Of a DNA stretch of 64,000 nt, positions 43,256 to 54,200 are shown in pieces. Source of the DNA: Parabacteroides sp. (GTDB lineage: Bacteria > Bacteroidota > Bacteroidia > Bacteroidales > Tannerellaceae). The translations under genes were made by a program, and so were the position numbers. The DNA lies in assembly GCA_017937385.1 (NCBI GenBank), contig JAGBDR010000003.1:51120-115119 (forward strand), written 5' to 3'. The notes below the pieces were generated by a model that ran no database searches, was not told the DNA's origin, and saw only the letters and a list, made by a program, of their open reading frames with translations. Position 1 is the stretch's first letter, and every line of letters begins with the position of its first letter.

Positions 43256-44503
43256 TCAATATTCCCGAAGGAAATATCGCATCAGGAAATCGGCATTTTC
43301 GTGAACGATGGCCTTGCAGCGTTCTTCGCTGATCAGGCTTTTCGCCTGTGCATCGGACAACATCCCTTTTTCTTCCAATATTTTCAGCAAATACGGGCGG
43401 CATTGCGGGACCATGAAGAAGGACAGGCCTTGTTCTTCCGCCTTTTTCTGGTTGTAGAAAGGATTGTTTTCGTCTTTAATGTATTCCACGCCGTCGGTCA
43501 GGACTTGCAGGCCTTCTGAGGGAGTGGCATAAAGGGCAAAATGCGGAGTGTCGATATCGTCTATCACCTTTTTTGCCTCGATACCGGCATTCGTCAGGAA
43601 ATCGAGGGCTTCTTGCTTGCTTTGGAAATAGAGGAGTACTTTTCCTTGGGCCGCTTCCATGAATTTCTCAAACTGTTCGGCTTGCTCTTTCTGGATCTCT
43701 TCGGGGATCGGTTCTTGGAATGCCTGTGTCTTTTCTCCTTCTTCGACGAACAGGGCATGATCCGGATGATCTGCCGGAAGAATCAACGAAAGCCATTTGG
43801 GAGAAGTGTAGGCAAGGAAAGTGCTTTTGGAAATATGCGCCAGCAAATCATGGGCCATTAGAATGAAACTTTCCTCCTTTTCCCCCTTTATTTTCCAAAA
43901 CTCGACGACCGTATCTTTCAAATCTTGCTGAGCAAGGGGAAACAGGTACGAGTAGTAGTGGAACCAGTAGAGCAGATCATTGTATTGGTCTGTGTCTTCA
44001 TAGCGAGTCTCCGGTGCGAAAAGCTTTTGCATCCGTTCGTTTTCCGGAGCGGTCGTCCATTCATCGCAGAACAGCTGGTAGATCAAACGAGCTGTCTCGC
44101 CGTTCGCCGCGTTGTCAGGGCTGACGAATGTGCCCTTGCGGTATCCGTGATATTGTTGTGTATAATGCCAGAGCAAGAACCGGATATCTTCGTAGTTGAC
44201 CTCGTCGTCATAATAATGATCGTCGGGTGTATAGAACGGCAGGTATTTGCCGTACCTCGACTTGTGTTCTGTAATGAACGAACGCCAGATGTTCAGGCCG
44301 GAAATCACATCCTCGAAATAGGCTGCCATGCGTATGCTGACCTGCTTGACCTCGTCTTTCTCAAACGAGTAGGCGAGGCGTGTCTCCTCCAATATATCGT
44401 AGATCCGGTTGGCGATATGGGTGTAGTAGAGATCGGTCGGATCCGATTGCTTGTAAGGATGTAGCTGCATCCATTCTTTGGGATAGATCTTGATATTCTT
44501 CAT
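43256..44503 (-). CDS. DUF3843-type protein of unknown function
   Basis: Soluble protein of 415 residues that I place in the Bacteroidales DUF3843 family on the start MKNIKIYPKEWMQLHPYKQSDPT (shown by MKNIKIYPKEW and PTDLYYTHIANRIYD). No signal peptide or membrane helix is seen. It is rich in aromatic residues (WHYTQQYHGYR, YWFHYYSYLFP) and looks mostly helical. No catalytic motif can be named. It starts 14 bp after the ABC-F gene stop on the same strand, so both probably share the promoter at 46170. Confidence 0.7.
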   Translation of the reverse strand: MKNIKIYPKEWMQLHPYKQSDPTDLYYTHIANRIYDILEETRLAYSFEKDEVKQVSIRMAAYFEDVISGLNIWRSFITEHKSRYGKYLPFYTPDDHYYDDEVNYEDIRFLLWHYTQQYHGYRKGTFVSPDNAANGETARLIYQLFCDEWTTAPENERMQKLFAPETRYEDTDQYNDLLYWFHYYSYLFPLAQQDLKDTVVEFWKIKGEKEESFILMAHDLLAHISKSTFLAYTSPKWLSLILPADHPDHALFVEEGEKTQAFQEPIPEEIQKEQAEQFEKFMEAAQGKVLLYFQSKQEALDFLTNAGIEAKKVIDDIDTPHFALYATPSEGLQVLTDGVEYIKDENNPFYNQKKAEEQGLSFFMVPQCRPYLLKILEEKGMLSDAQAKSLISEERCKAIVHENADFLMRYFLREY

Positions 44504-44517
44504 ATTGGGTATCTTCC

Positions 44518-46146
<1,629 letters not shown>

Positions 46147-46169
46147 CTATTAATTTGCTTTTGAATGTG

Positions 46170-46177
46170 CAAAGGTA
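46170..46177 (-). promoter_or_regulatory. Promoter -7 element for the ABC-F and DUF3843 genes
   Basis: TACCTTTG on the minus strand, 35 bp before the ATG at 46134. Confidence 0.65.
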
Positions 46178-46266
46178 TAAAAAATATCGGTTACTTTCAG
46201 AATAATACGGGAAGCGACCCCAAATGGGTATTTGTCTCAATATTTCCTCATTTGGTTAAGAATGAT

Positions 46267-46274
46267 TATTTTTG
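46267..46274 (+). promoter_or_regulatory. Promoter -7 element for the LytTR operon
   Basis: TATTTTTG, 12 bp before the ATG at 46287. The transcript would start only a few bases before the ATG. Confidence 0.6.
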
Positions 46275-46286
46275 CGAACTGTCAAA

Positions 46287-46670
46287 ATGAAAGTGAAGGT
46301 GAAAAAATCTCCGATTGTCATATCTACGGTGAATGAACTGGTCCGGGTTTGTCCGGAGCGGATCGTGTACATTAGTTCGGATGGGAATTACTCGACGATG
46401 GTGTTGCACGATAAGACCGAACAGGTGTTTTCGTTCAACCTGTCCCATTTCCAGCAAATCATCGAAAAACAGATGAAAGAGGAGGCCGCTTTGTTTATCC
46501 GGATCGGAAAGAGTTTGATTATTAATCGGGAATACATCTATAAGATCAATATCAGCCGGCAATTGCTGGTATTGGCAGATATGAAAATAGAACATACCTT
46601 TGCACTTTCCGCATCGAAAGAGGCGTTGAGGCAATTGAAACAATTATTGGAAAACGAAATCGAAGCGTGA
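46287..46670 (+). CDS. Stand-alone LytTR DNA-binding protein
   Basis: Transcription regulator of 127 residues that is almost only a LytTR domain: RIVYISSDGNYSTMVLHD, FSFNLSHFQQI, FIRIGKSLIINREYIYKI and LSASKEALRQLKQLL match its strand pattern. There is no receiver domain or membrane segment, so it lacks the phosphorylation input of AlgR/LytR-type regulators. A TTG at 46272 in the same frame overlaps the promoter and is rejected. The next gene starts within its stop codon (TGATG), so they are coupled. An operator for this protein may lie in the 46135-46270 gap. Confidence 0.9.
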   Translation: MKVKVKKSPIVISTVNELVRVCPERIVYISSDGNYSTMVLHDKTEQVFSFNLSHFQQIIEKQMKEEAALFIRIGKSLIINREYIYKINISRQLLVLADMKIEHTFALSASKEALRQLKQLLENEIEA

Positions 46671-47563
46671 TGATACGAAATGAAGAAGATGAAATACAAG
46701 TATTAGGAGCTCCTTTGCGCGAGCGGGAAAACGACAAATCCCTCCCTCAGCGCAAGCCGTGGGGAAACGGCAAATCCGTCCGGTTCGGGATCATCGTTTT
46801 ATGCGTGATGCTTCTGCTCGGAGGCCTTGCCTGGTTTGTCTGCGACCGGGAGGAAAGTGAAGTGGAAGAGGAGATACAGGAGATAGAGCAACCGGCTGTC
46901 ATCCCTGTTGACCCCCTGTCGAGTTCCGTTGCGTCGGTCGTCTTTTCGGTCGATTCCATCAACGATGTGAAGATACGGATCTATGCCCTGAACGGTTTGT
47001 CGGCCGGGCTTTCTTTCGATTTGCCCGACAAGGGCGACACGACGGTTCTTCTGGCCGTGCAGGCTGCGGATATCCGTCGGGACAATGGCGGGATCGTAGG
47101 CGACTTCGTCCTTCGGGGCGAACGGTTGGCACGTGGAAAGCGGAAGAGCGGTTACTGTGCCCTGTTGGACGGGCAGGTCCTGTTGGGGGTTGCGACCGAC
47201 GATGAGGCGATGGAACGTTGCATCCGACAGAAAGGCGATTTCTTCCGCCAATATCCGTTGGTCATCAACGGGGAGATACAAGAGAACCGCCTGAAAGGCA
47301 AAGCCCTCCGCCGGGCGTTGGCGCGGCAGGGCGAGACCCTATGCTTTGTCGAGTCGTGCAACCGGGAGTCGGTCTATGACTTCGCGGAAGCATTGGCCGA
47401 TTTCGGTTTTTCGGAAGCCCTCTATCTGGTCGGCGGAAATTCGTATGGCTGGTGGCGTGAGAGCAACAATGCCGTCCATGAATTCGGACAACCCATAACG
47501 GGAGCCTCTTATCCCAACCTCAATTATATCGTGTTCCGCTCTTCCGGAATCCTCTCCGAATAG
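46670..47563 (+). CDS. Membrane-anchored phosphodiester glycosidase (NAGPA)-like protein
   Basis: 297 residues from the ATG at 46670 (a GTG sits one codon before). The first 37 residues are charged and cytosolic, one membrane helix follows (about 38-58, FGIIVLCVMLLLGGLAWFV), then an acidic spacer, then a periplasmic domain that resembles the phosphodiester glycosidase/NAGPA fold: IRIYALNGLSAGLSFDL, YPLVINGEI, and ALYLVGGNSYGWW in place of the usual LDGG. Relatives uncap GlcNAc phosphodiesters in teichoic acid or lysosomal glycans. The assignment rests on pattern and is moderate. It overlaps the LytTR gene by one base. Confidence 0.65.
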   Translation: MIRNEEDEIQVLGAPLRERENDKSLPQRKPWGNGKSVRFGIIVLCVMLLLGGLAWFVCDREESEVEEEIQEIEQPAVIPVDPLSSSVASVVFSVDSINDVKIRIYALNGLSAGLSFDLPDKGDTTVLLAVQAADIRRDNGGIVGDFVLRGERLARGKRKSGYCALLDGQVLLGVATDDEAMERCIRQKGDFFRQYPLVINGEIQENRLKGKALRRALARQGETLCFVESCNRESVYDFAEALADFGFSEALYLVGGNSYGWWRESNNAVHEFGQPITGASYPNLNYIVFRSSGILSE

Positions 47564-47636
47564 CGCATTTCACACAGTCCGGATGGTATTTCATACAAAA
47601 GGGTTCCTGTGTTTTTCGTGAGAAAGCGGTAGCTTG

Positions 47637-47644
47637 TAGCTTTG
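47637..47644 (+). promoter_or_regulatory. Possible internal promoter before the lipoprotein gene
   Basis: TAGCTTTG, 31 bp before the ATG at 47676, in a 112-bp gap. Confidence 0.5.
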
Positions 47645-47675
47645 TGCCTTGTAATGTTGATAATGAAAGATCTGT

Positions 47676-48752
47676 ATGTACAAGACACGATGTAAAATCT
47701 TTTTGCCATTCTTGTTGCTCCCTTGGCTGTTGGCAGGATGTGGAGGCCGGTCTCGTGAGGCCGGTCACGCTTCGGAGGCGGCTCATGTGGAGTGCAATGC
47801 GATGTATTATTGGAAAACGACCTTCGAATTGTCGGAGGAAGAAAAGGTTTTCCTGCGGAAACACCGCGTCGGGCGGTTGTATGTCCGCTTCTTCGATGTG
47901 GTCAAGGATATGAACCCCTTGACTTCGGAATGGGATGCTGTCCCGAACGCCACGATCTGTTTTCAGGAACGGCCCGATTCCACGCTCGAAATAGTCCCGA
48001 CGGTCTATATCACGCTCGAAGCCTTGAAAAGGATGAACGATTCGGAGGACGAATATGCCGTCCGGATCGTGGATCGTGTTTTGGCGATGGTGAAAGGCAA
48101 TCGGATTGAAAAGGTCAAGGAGGTTCAATTGGATTGCGACTGGACGAAGAGTACGGAAGAGAGCTATTTCCGTTTGTGCCGGGAGGTCCGGGAACGTCTT
48201 CATCACCAATCAGTCGATGTGAGCGCGACCATCCGCCTGCACCAGTTACGGCAAGACGAACCGCCCGTCGACCGAGGCGTGCTGATGCTCTATAATACCG
48301 GAAACATACGGAGCAGCAAGGTGGAAAACTCCATCCTGTCGCGCGAGGATGTCCTGCCTTACCTGCAACGGAAACCGACCTATGAGTTGCATTTGGATTT
48401 TGCATATCCGACGTTCGGTTGGGGAGTCTGGTTTCGCGAAAAGGAGTTCCAAGCCATCCTCGATTGGAAAAAACTGTCTGATTATCGGCATTCCCGGTTT
48501 CTTCGGCGGGAAAATGCGTCTGATTGTGTCGTGGTTGAAGATTTCCACGACTATGTCATCTCCGCCTCCTTTCAAGAGGGCGACCGGATCCGCGTGGAAA
48601 AGCCCTCTTTCCGCGAGATTATGTATGTCAAGGAGCTGGTAGAACGGCAATTGGGTAGCAAGCCCCATAGTTGTGTGCTTTATCATCTTGATTCGTTTAA
48701 CCTTTCAGATTATTCCGACCATGAAATCGATGCTGTGTTTTGTGCTGATTAG
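47676..48752 (+). CDS. Lipoprotein of unknown function, TIM-barrel-like
   Basis: 358 residues with a lipobox LLAGC (Cys22), so anchored in the envelope. I do not recognise the family with certainty. The layout, with beta strands RLYVRFFDV, EVQLDCDWT, SATIRLHQL, GVLMLYNTGNI and YELHLDFAYP spaced by helices, resembles a (beta/alpha)8 glycosidase fold, and LDCDWTKSTEESYFRLCREV recalls DUF3142-type putative glycosidases. The Asp pair in LDCDW could be a catalytic site. The next gene begins inside its last 32 bp, in another frame. Confidence 0.7.
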   Translation: MYKTRCKIFLPFLLLPWLLAGCGGRSREAGHASEAAHVECNAMYYWKTTFELSEEEKVFLRKHRVGRLYVRFFDVVKDMNPLTSEWDAVPNATICFQERPDSTLEIVPTVYITLEALKRMNDSEDEYAVRIVDRVLAMVKGNRIEKVKEVQLDCDWTKSTEESYFRLCREVRERLHHQSVDVSATIRLHQLRQDEPPVDRGVLMLYNTGNIRSSKVENSILSREDVLPYLQRKPTYELHLDFAYPTFGWGVWFREKEFQAILDWKKLSDYRHSRFLRRENASDCVVVEDFHDYVISASFQEGDRIRVEKPSFREIMYVKELVERQLGSKPHSCVLYHLDSFNLSDYSDHEIDAVFCAD

Positions 48753-50892
48753 TACTATGTTTTTCTTTCTCCCGCAGCCTGTTTCAGCTTGTACAGACCC
48801 CTATTATCCGCCAGCCTGTTATCTGACGTATCGGGTGGACGATGCCGTCGAGGACTCCAAGGTCGAACAGAACTGCCGGTTGTGGCAACAACTGACGGAC
48901 GGGAGCATTCCGCTGGAAGATATCCGCAAGGTCGTTTATGAATGGAAATATGAGAATGTCGAATGGCTGTACGACATCTTCGGGAAGATCGGATATTACA
49001 TCTCGGATGGCAACAAATTCGCGGACTGGATCTTCTTTCATGGCGACCGGGAAGTCGTCGACTGCCTGTTGGTTGCCAAACGGTGCGAGCACCTCCGGGC
49101 GATACGGCATAAAGACCCTTGGTATTACGCGTGGGAGGAAGACGAAGTCAGCCTCTCCCTGTCCCGTCTGGCAGAAGAGGCGCTGGCCTATTCCGGCGAC
49201 CGGCTGAAAGACCGCTACACGTTGCAAGCCGTCCGCGCCCTGTTTTCGCTTCAGCGTTATGAGGAGTGCATCCGGCTGTGGAACGAGCGGCAGGACGCAT
49301 TGCCGGACGGATTGATCAAGGATATGACTTTGTCTTATATTGCCGGCTGTTATTACCGGACCGGCGATGAGGAGAAGGCGGTCTCCTTGTATGCGGCCTG
49401 TGGCGATGTCAATTCGATGTATCATTGCCTGGGCTATAGCATCAGCGACATGGACGAGGTGGAACGGATGCGGCTGGTCCGTTCGTATAATCCTTGCTAC
49501 ACGGACTTCTTCCGGACTGTCCGCGAGATGATCCAACAGGTGGAAAAGGAGGAAAGTTCCTGGATGAGCAGTTATAATGCGAGAGGACGGGCCGAGCACA
49601 ACGACAGCGACATCGATTCCCTCTGGACTCCGCTCGCCGGCTTGTATGACTTCTCTTTGGAGCTGGCACACGACATACAGACGGACAACCGGGGCGCCTG
49701 GTACTACACGGCAGCTTATCTGGCCGACAAACTGAAACACCCCGCAAAGGCCTTGCAGCATATCCGGCAAGCAGGCTTGCAGAAAAACAGCATTGCCTTG
49801 CAGGAATCCGTCCAAATACTGGAGATCTATTTGTCTGCCAAATATGCGCCGGACATGCAGAGCTATGAAGCGCGTTTGATACAGGATTTGAAGGCGATGG
49901 AGGCATTGGTGGAAAAGCACTTGACCCCTGATGTGATAACGGATACGGAAGATTTCGGACATTATAGCTTGGTTGCCGGGTATAGCTTTTACTACTGGAA
50001 CGATATGTTGCGCAGGCTGCTCCTTTCGGTTGTCGCTCCCCGCTATCTGAAAGAGGGCGACCCGGTGCGTGCCATCCAGATGGCGAATATGGCTGACAAC
50101 CTGCTGTACCTGAAGGTCCGTCAGAAGAAGCCGGACCGTAGCCAGATGGACCTGATGCGGGAAAGTACCCGGTTGGAAAACCCGTATGACTACCGGAACG
50201 ATCTTTTTGAATTGCTGGATACGACCGATGTCCGGTATGTGGCGGCTTACGCGGACCGCCTGCAACATCCCCGTTCAGAGTTCGACCGTTACCTGAACAG
50301 CCGAGGTTATTCGAACCTTGTCTATTTCCATGAGATTATCGGAACGAAATACCTGTTCCAGTCCGCTTACGACGAGGCAGTGGCCTATCTGGAGAAAGTC
50401 CCGCTCGCATTCCAGTACAGGTTGAACACTTTCAAGGAGGGATATATGAGACGCGACCCGTTCCAGCCGGAAACCAACCTGACCGACCGTTCCGACTACA
50501 AGCTGCGTTTTGCCCGGGAAATGGTTCTGCTCCGGCAGCAAATGAATCGTCCGGCCGATGCGAATCGGGAAGCGCAAGCCCAAATCCGGTATGCAATCGG
50601 GCTATGCAATTCATTCGAATCATGCTGGGCCTTGACGCAATATTCGAAACAGTGGTGGGATGACGAACGCATCGCGAAGCGGAAAAAGGCAGTCCGGGAA
50701 GAATACGACCGGCTTGTCGGCAAAGCCTTGGCCCGGTTTACCGACCCGGAAGCGGCCGCGCGTGCCTACTGGTCGCTGGGATATTATAAAAAGACGGTAC
50801 GCGATTATCCGAATAGCGCAATCGCCGAATTTGCCCGTACGCATTGCGACAACTTGCGGGATTATTTTCCGGCGCAGACGGGGAGTCGGTAA
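48721..50892 (+). CDS. Large exported helical-repeat protein, probable lipoprotein
   Basis: 723 residues from the ATG at 48721; an earlier in-frame ATG is rejected because the signal peptide starts at MKSMLCFVLISTMFFF. The cleavage region VSAC fits a lipobox with Cys24. The rest is almost wholly helical with irregular TPR-like units, for example YTLQAVRALFSLQRYEECI, DMTLSYIAGCYYRTGDEEKA and TAAYLADKLKHPAKALQHI. A YxxxxxDEAVAYLEKVP unit occurs near the C-terminus. I do not recognise the family. It overlaps the TIM-barrel-like lipoprotein gene by 32 bp, so the two are very likely co-translated and may form a complex. Confidence 0.75.
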   Translation: MKSMLCFVLISTMFFFLPQPVSACTDPYYPPACYLTYRVDDAVEDSKVEQNCRLWQQLTDGSIPLEDIRKVVYEWKYENVEWLYDIFGKIGYYISDGNKFADWIFFHGDREVVDCLLVAKRCEHLRAIRHKDPWYYAWEEDEVSLSLSRLAEEALAYSGDRLKDRYTLQAVRALFSLQRYEECIRLWNERQDALPDGLIKDMTLSYIAGCYYRTGDEEKAVSLYAACGDVNSMYHCLGYSISDMDEVERMRLVRSYNPCYTDFFRTVREMIQQVEKEESSWMSSYNARGRAEHNDSDIDSLWTPLAGLYDFSLELAHDIQTDNRGAWYYTAAYLADKLKHPAKALQHIRQAGLQKNSIALQESVQILEIYLSAKYAPDMQSYEARLIQDLKAMEALVEKHLTPDVITDTEDFGHYSLVAGYSFYYWNDMLRRLLLSVVAPRYLKEGDPVRAIQMANMADNLLYLKVRQKKPDRSQMDLMRESTRLENPYDYRNDLFELLDTTDVRYVAAYADRLQHPRSEFDRYLNSRGYSNLVYFHEIIGTKYLFQSAYDEAVAYLEKVPLAFQYRLNTFKEGYMRRDPFQPETNLTDRSDYKLRFAREMVLLRQQMNRPADANREAQAQIRYAIGLCNSFESCWALTQYSKQWWDDERIAKRKKAVREEYDRLVGKALARFTDPEAAARAYWSLGYYKKTVRDYPNSAIAEFARTHCDNLRDYFPAQTGSR

Positions 50893-51267
50893 AATTTCTG
50901 TATGTGAGTGAATTTGCCTATATTTGTGGGCGTGGCGATACTACTCATACTTTTACAGGCAATCACGAGTGTGAGTGGATGTCGATGACACTAATCAAGT
51001 GTTGAGGTAATCTTAAAAGACGCTGGTTAGGATTAGGAAAGGAGATTTGTGGTTGCCAGTTAAAGGAGATGGGAAATGTTACATATAGGAGGTCGTTTTC
51101 GTTTGACGAAAATTTGTACAGTTTCTATCAAAAACTGTTTCAAGTATTTTTCCAAAAAAGGATGAAAACTATTCCGTGAAGAGATAGATAACTTTCTTCT
51201 CATCATGTCAGAAAAAGGTAATAGAAGAGATATTTTGTAAGTTAAATTATTAAGTGATAGTATATTT
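50893..51267. other. Gene-free leader before the LRR gene
   Basis: 375 bp in which base composition falls from GC-rich to AT-rich. It holds a TATATTTG element (50919-50926) 341 bp before the LRR ATG and a short palindrome GTTTTCG/CGAAAAT (51091-51108 region). No credible coding frame or known RNA is seen. Confidence 0.6.
50919..50926 (+). promoter_or_regulatory. Possible promoter upstream of the LRR gene
   Basis: TATATTTG; it would give a leader of over 330 nt, so a nearer promoter may exist. Confidence 0.35.
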
Positions 51268-54200
51268 ATGCAATCCGTCATAGATTCATCATCCATTGAA
51301 GAGGTACTTAATTTTATTGTATTGAATTATGGAGTAGAAATATATAAGGATAAACAACGTTTAAGTAATTTGATAGCAGATCTTTATACCGGAGAAGAAC
51401 GATTGAAACGCCTTTATCGTCGCTCCATACAGGAAGATGCCGTTACGCAACAACTGTATACTATCTCCTTAAAACCCATAGGAGAGCGGAAATCCTTTTA
51501 TAACCGTTTAGTTTCTCAATTTGCAGAAGCTAATTTTTATGAGGAGGCTTTTGCCCGGAAGGTGGTAGATGGTTTTGTAAAAGGAATGAGGCGGGAGATG
51601 TTGGAATTGGTTTCAACGAAAGCGACAGAAGAAGATGGTGAATGGATTGATGAATATGGGGTGATATATAGTGCGGATAGGAGGAAGTTGATAAGTGCTC
51701 CAAGAAATTTAACAACATATCGAATTGAAGAAGGAACTATTATTATTTGTGATGAAGCTTTTTGTTCGTGTGGGTTGCAACATATAGATCTCCCAAATAG
51801 TGTAATAGCTATTGGAAAAAAAGCGTTTAGCTCTTGCTATGGTTTACGAATTATAGAGTTACCTCAAGATGTAACAACTATTGGGAATTCTGCATTTGCA
51901 AATTGTCGAAGTTTGCGAACCATAGAATTACCAAATGGATTAGTTGTTATCGGAAATTCTGTATTTTATGGTTGTATTAATTTAGAAGGGATAAAGTTAC
52001 CTGAAGGGGTTATTGTTATAGGAGAAAAAGTATTTTGCGGTTGCTATAGATTGAAAAGTATAGAACTTTTTAAAGATGTAACGATTATTGAAAATTCTTC
52101 ATTTAGAGATTGTTATAGTTTGCAAACTGTAAAACTCCCCCAAGGGGTAACAACTATAGGTGATGGAGCATTCTATGGTTGCTCTAGTTTACGAACTATA
52201 GAGTTGCCTCAAGGTGTAACAACTATTGGAAATTCTGCATTTGCAAATTGTCGAAGTTTACGAACCATAGAATTACCAAATGGAGTGGTAGCTATCGGAA
52301 ATTCTGTATTTGCAGACTGTATTAATTTAGAGGGGATAAAGTTACCAAAAGGGGTTACTGTTATAGGAGAAAGAGTATTTTGTGGTTGTTTTAGATTGAA
52401 AAGTATAGAACTTTTTAATGGTGTAACGATTATTGAAAAATATTCATTTAGAGATTGTTATAGTTTACAAACTGTAAAACTACCCCAAGGAATAACAACT
52501 ATAGGAGAAGGAGCATTCTGTGGTTGTTCTAGTTTACGAATCATAGAATTACTCAAAGGGATAACAACTATTGGAAATTCAGCATTTACTGGATGTTCTA
52601 GTTTAGAAAAAATAGAACTTCCGAAAGGGATAATAACTATAGGTGATAATACATTTGAGGGTTGTTCTAGTTTACGAATCTTAGAACTTCCAAAAGGTAT
52701 AATAGCAATTGGAAATTCAGCATTTGCAGGATGTTCTAGTTTAGAAGATATAGAACTGCCAGAGGAAGTCGCAACTATTGGAGATTCAGCATTTGCAGGT
52801 TGTTTTAGTTTGCGAATTGTAAAACTTCCAAAATTGATAACAACAATTGAAAATACTGCATTTGATGCCTGTTCTGATTGGGAATATACAGAACTACCAA
52901 AATTGGAAACAACTATTGAAGGCCCTACATTTTTTTATGATTGTTCTGGTTTGGATGATTTAGGAATAGATGTGGTGACTACTGCTATTGGTAACTCGGC
53001 ATTTAGTGGTTGTTCCAGTTTAGAATATATAGAACTGCCTAAAATGATAACAATTATAGGAGATGGGGCATTCGATGGTTGTTTTAGTTTACAAATCATA
53101 GAATTTCCAAGGGGAGTAACAACTATAGGAAACTTAGCATTTAATGGTTGTTCTAGTTTGGAATCTGTAGATCTACCAGAAGGAATAACAAATATAGGAA
53201 GAGGAACCTTTTATGGCTGTTCCTGTTTGCGAACCATACAACTTCCAGATGAAGTAATAACTATTGGAAACTCTGTATTTGGAAATTGTCGAACTTTGCG
53301 AACCATACAACTTCCAAAAGGAGTAACTACTATTGAAGATTATGCATTTAGTGGTTGTTCTAGTTTGGAATACATAGAACTTCCTCCAAAAATAATAGCT
53401 ATTGGAGATTCTGCATTTCAATATTGTCAAAATTTGCGAACTATAGTACTTTCAGAAGGAATAACAACAATAGGAGACTATGCATTTGCAGGATGTTCCA
53501 ATTTGAAAGAGATAGAGCTTTCAGAAGGTGTAACGATTATAGGAAAGGGAGTATTTTCTGGTTGTTCTCATCTTACTAAGATAAATATACAAAAGAATAA
53601 TCGTTCTTTTAAAAGTGTTAATGGAACGTTATATTCATTTGATTTTAAGCGTCTTATTTGTTACCCTATTGGGAAAGAAGATCCGTTTTTTATTATACCA
53701 AAAGGAATAACAACTATAGAAGATTATGCATTTGAAGGCTGTTCTAGTTTGAAAAAAATAGAACTTTCAGAAGGAATAACAACTATAGGAAAAGGAGTAT
53801 TTCAAAATTGTTCTCATCTTATATCCATAAATACACAAGAGAATAATCTTTCTTTTAAGAGTGTGGACGGTGTGTTATATTCATTTGATTTTAAACGACT
53901 TGTTCGCTATCCAAATGGAAGAAAAGAACTATTTTTTATTGTTCCAGAGGGGGGGATGACTATAGGAGACTATGCGTTTAGTGATTGTTCCTATTTGAAA
54001 AAAATAGAACTCTCAAAAGGAATAATGACTATAGGAAAAGCGGCATTTGTCGGTTGTTCTAGTTTAAAAGAAATAGTACTTCCAAAAGAAGTAAGAACTA
54101 TTGGGAATGGTACATTTTATGGTTGTCCTAGTTGTTTAAATTTAACAACTATCATTGAAAATACTATATTTGATAATTGCCCCAACCTTTCTGCTATTTA

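Noticed and set aside
48784-50268. 494-residue open frame opposite the helical-repeat protein
   Set aside because: It lies fully inside a gene with a clear signal peptide and operon context, and has low-complexity hydrophobic/Arg content with no domain.
51750-54200. Regular repeats seen as a CRISPR or minisatellite
   Set aside because: The 69-bp periodicity encodes the 23-residue LRR unit in one continuous frame.
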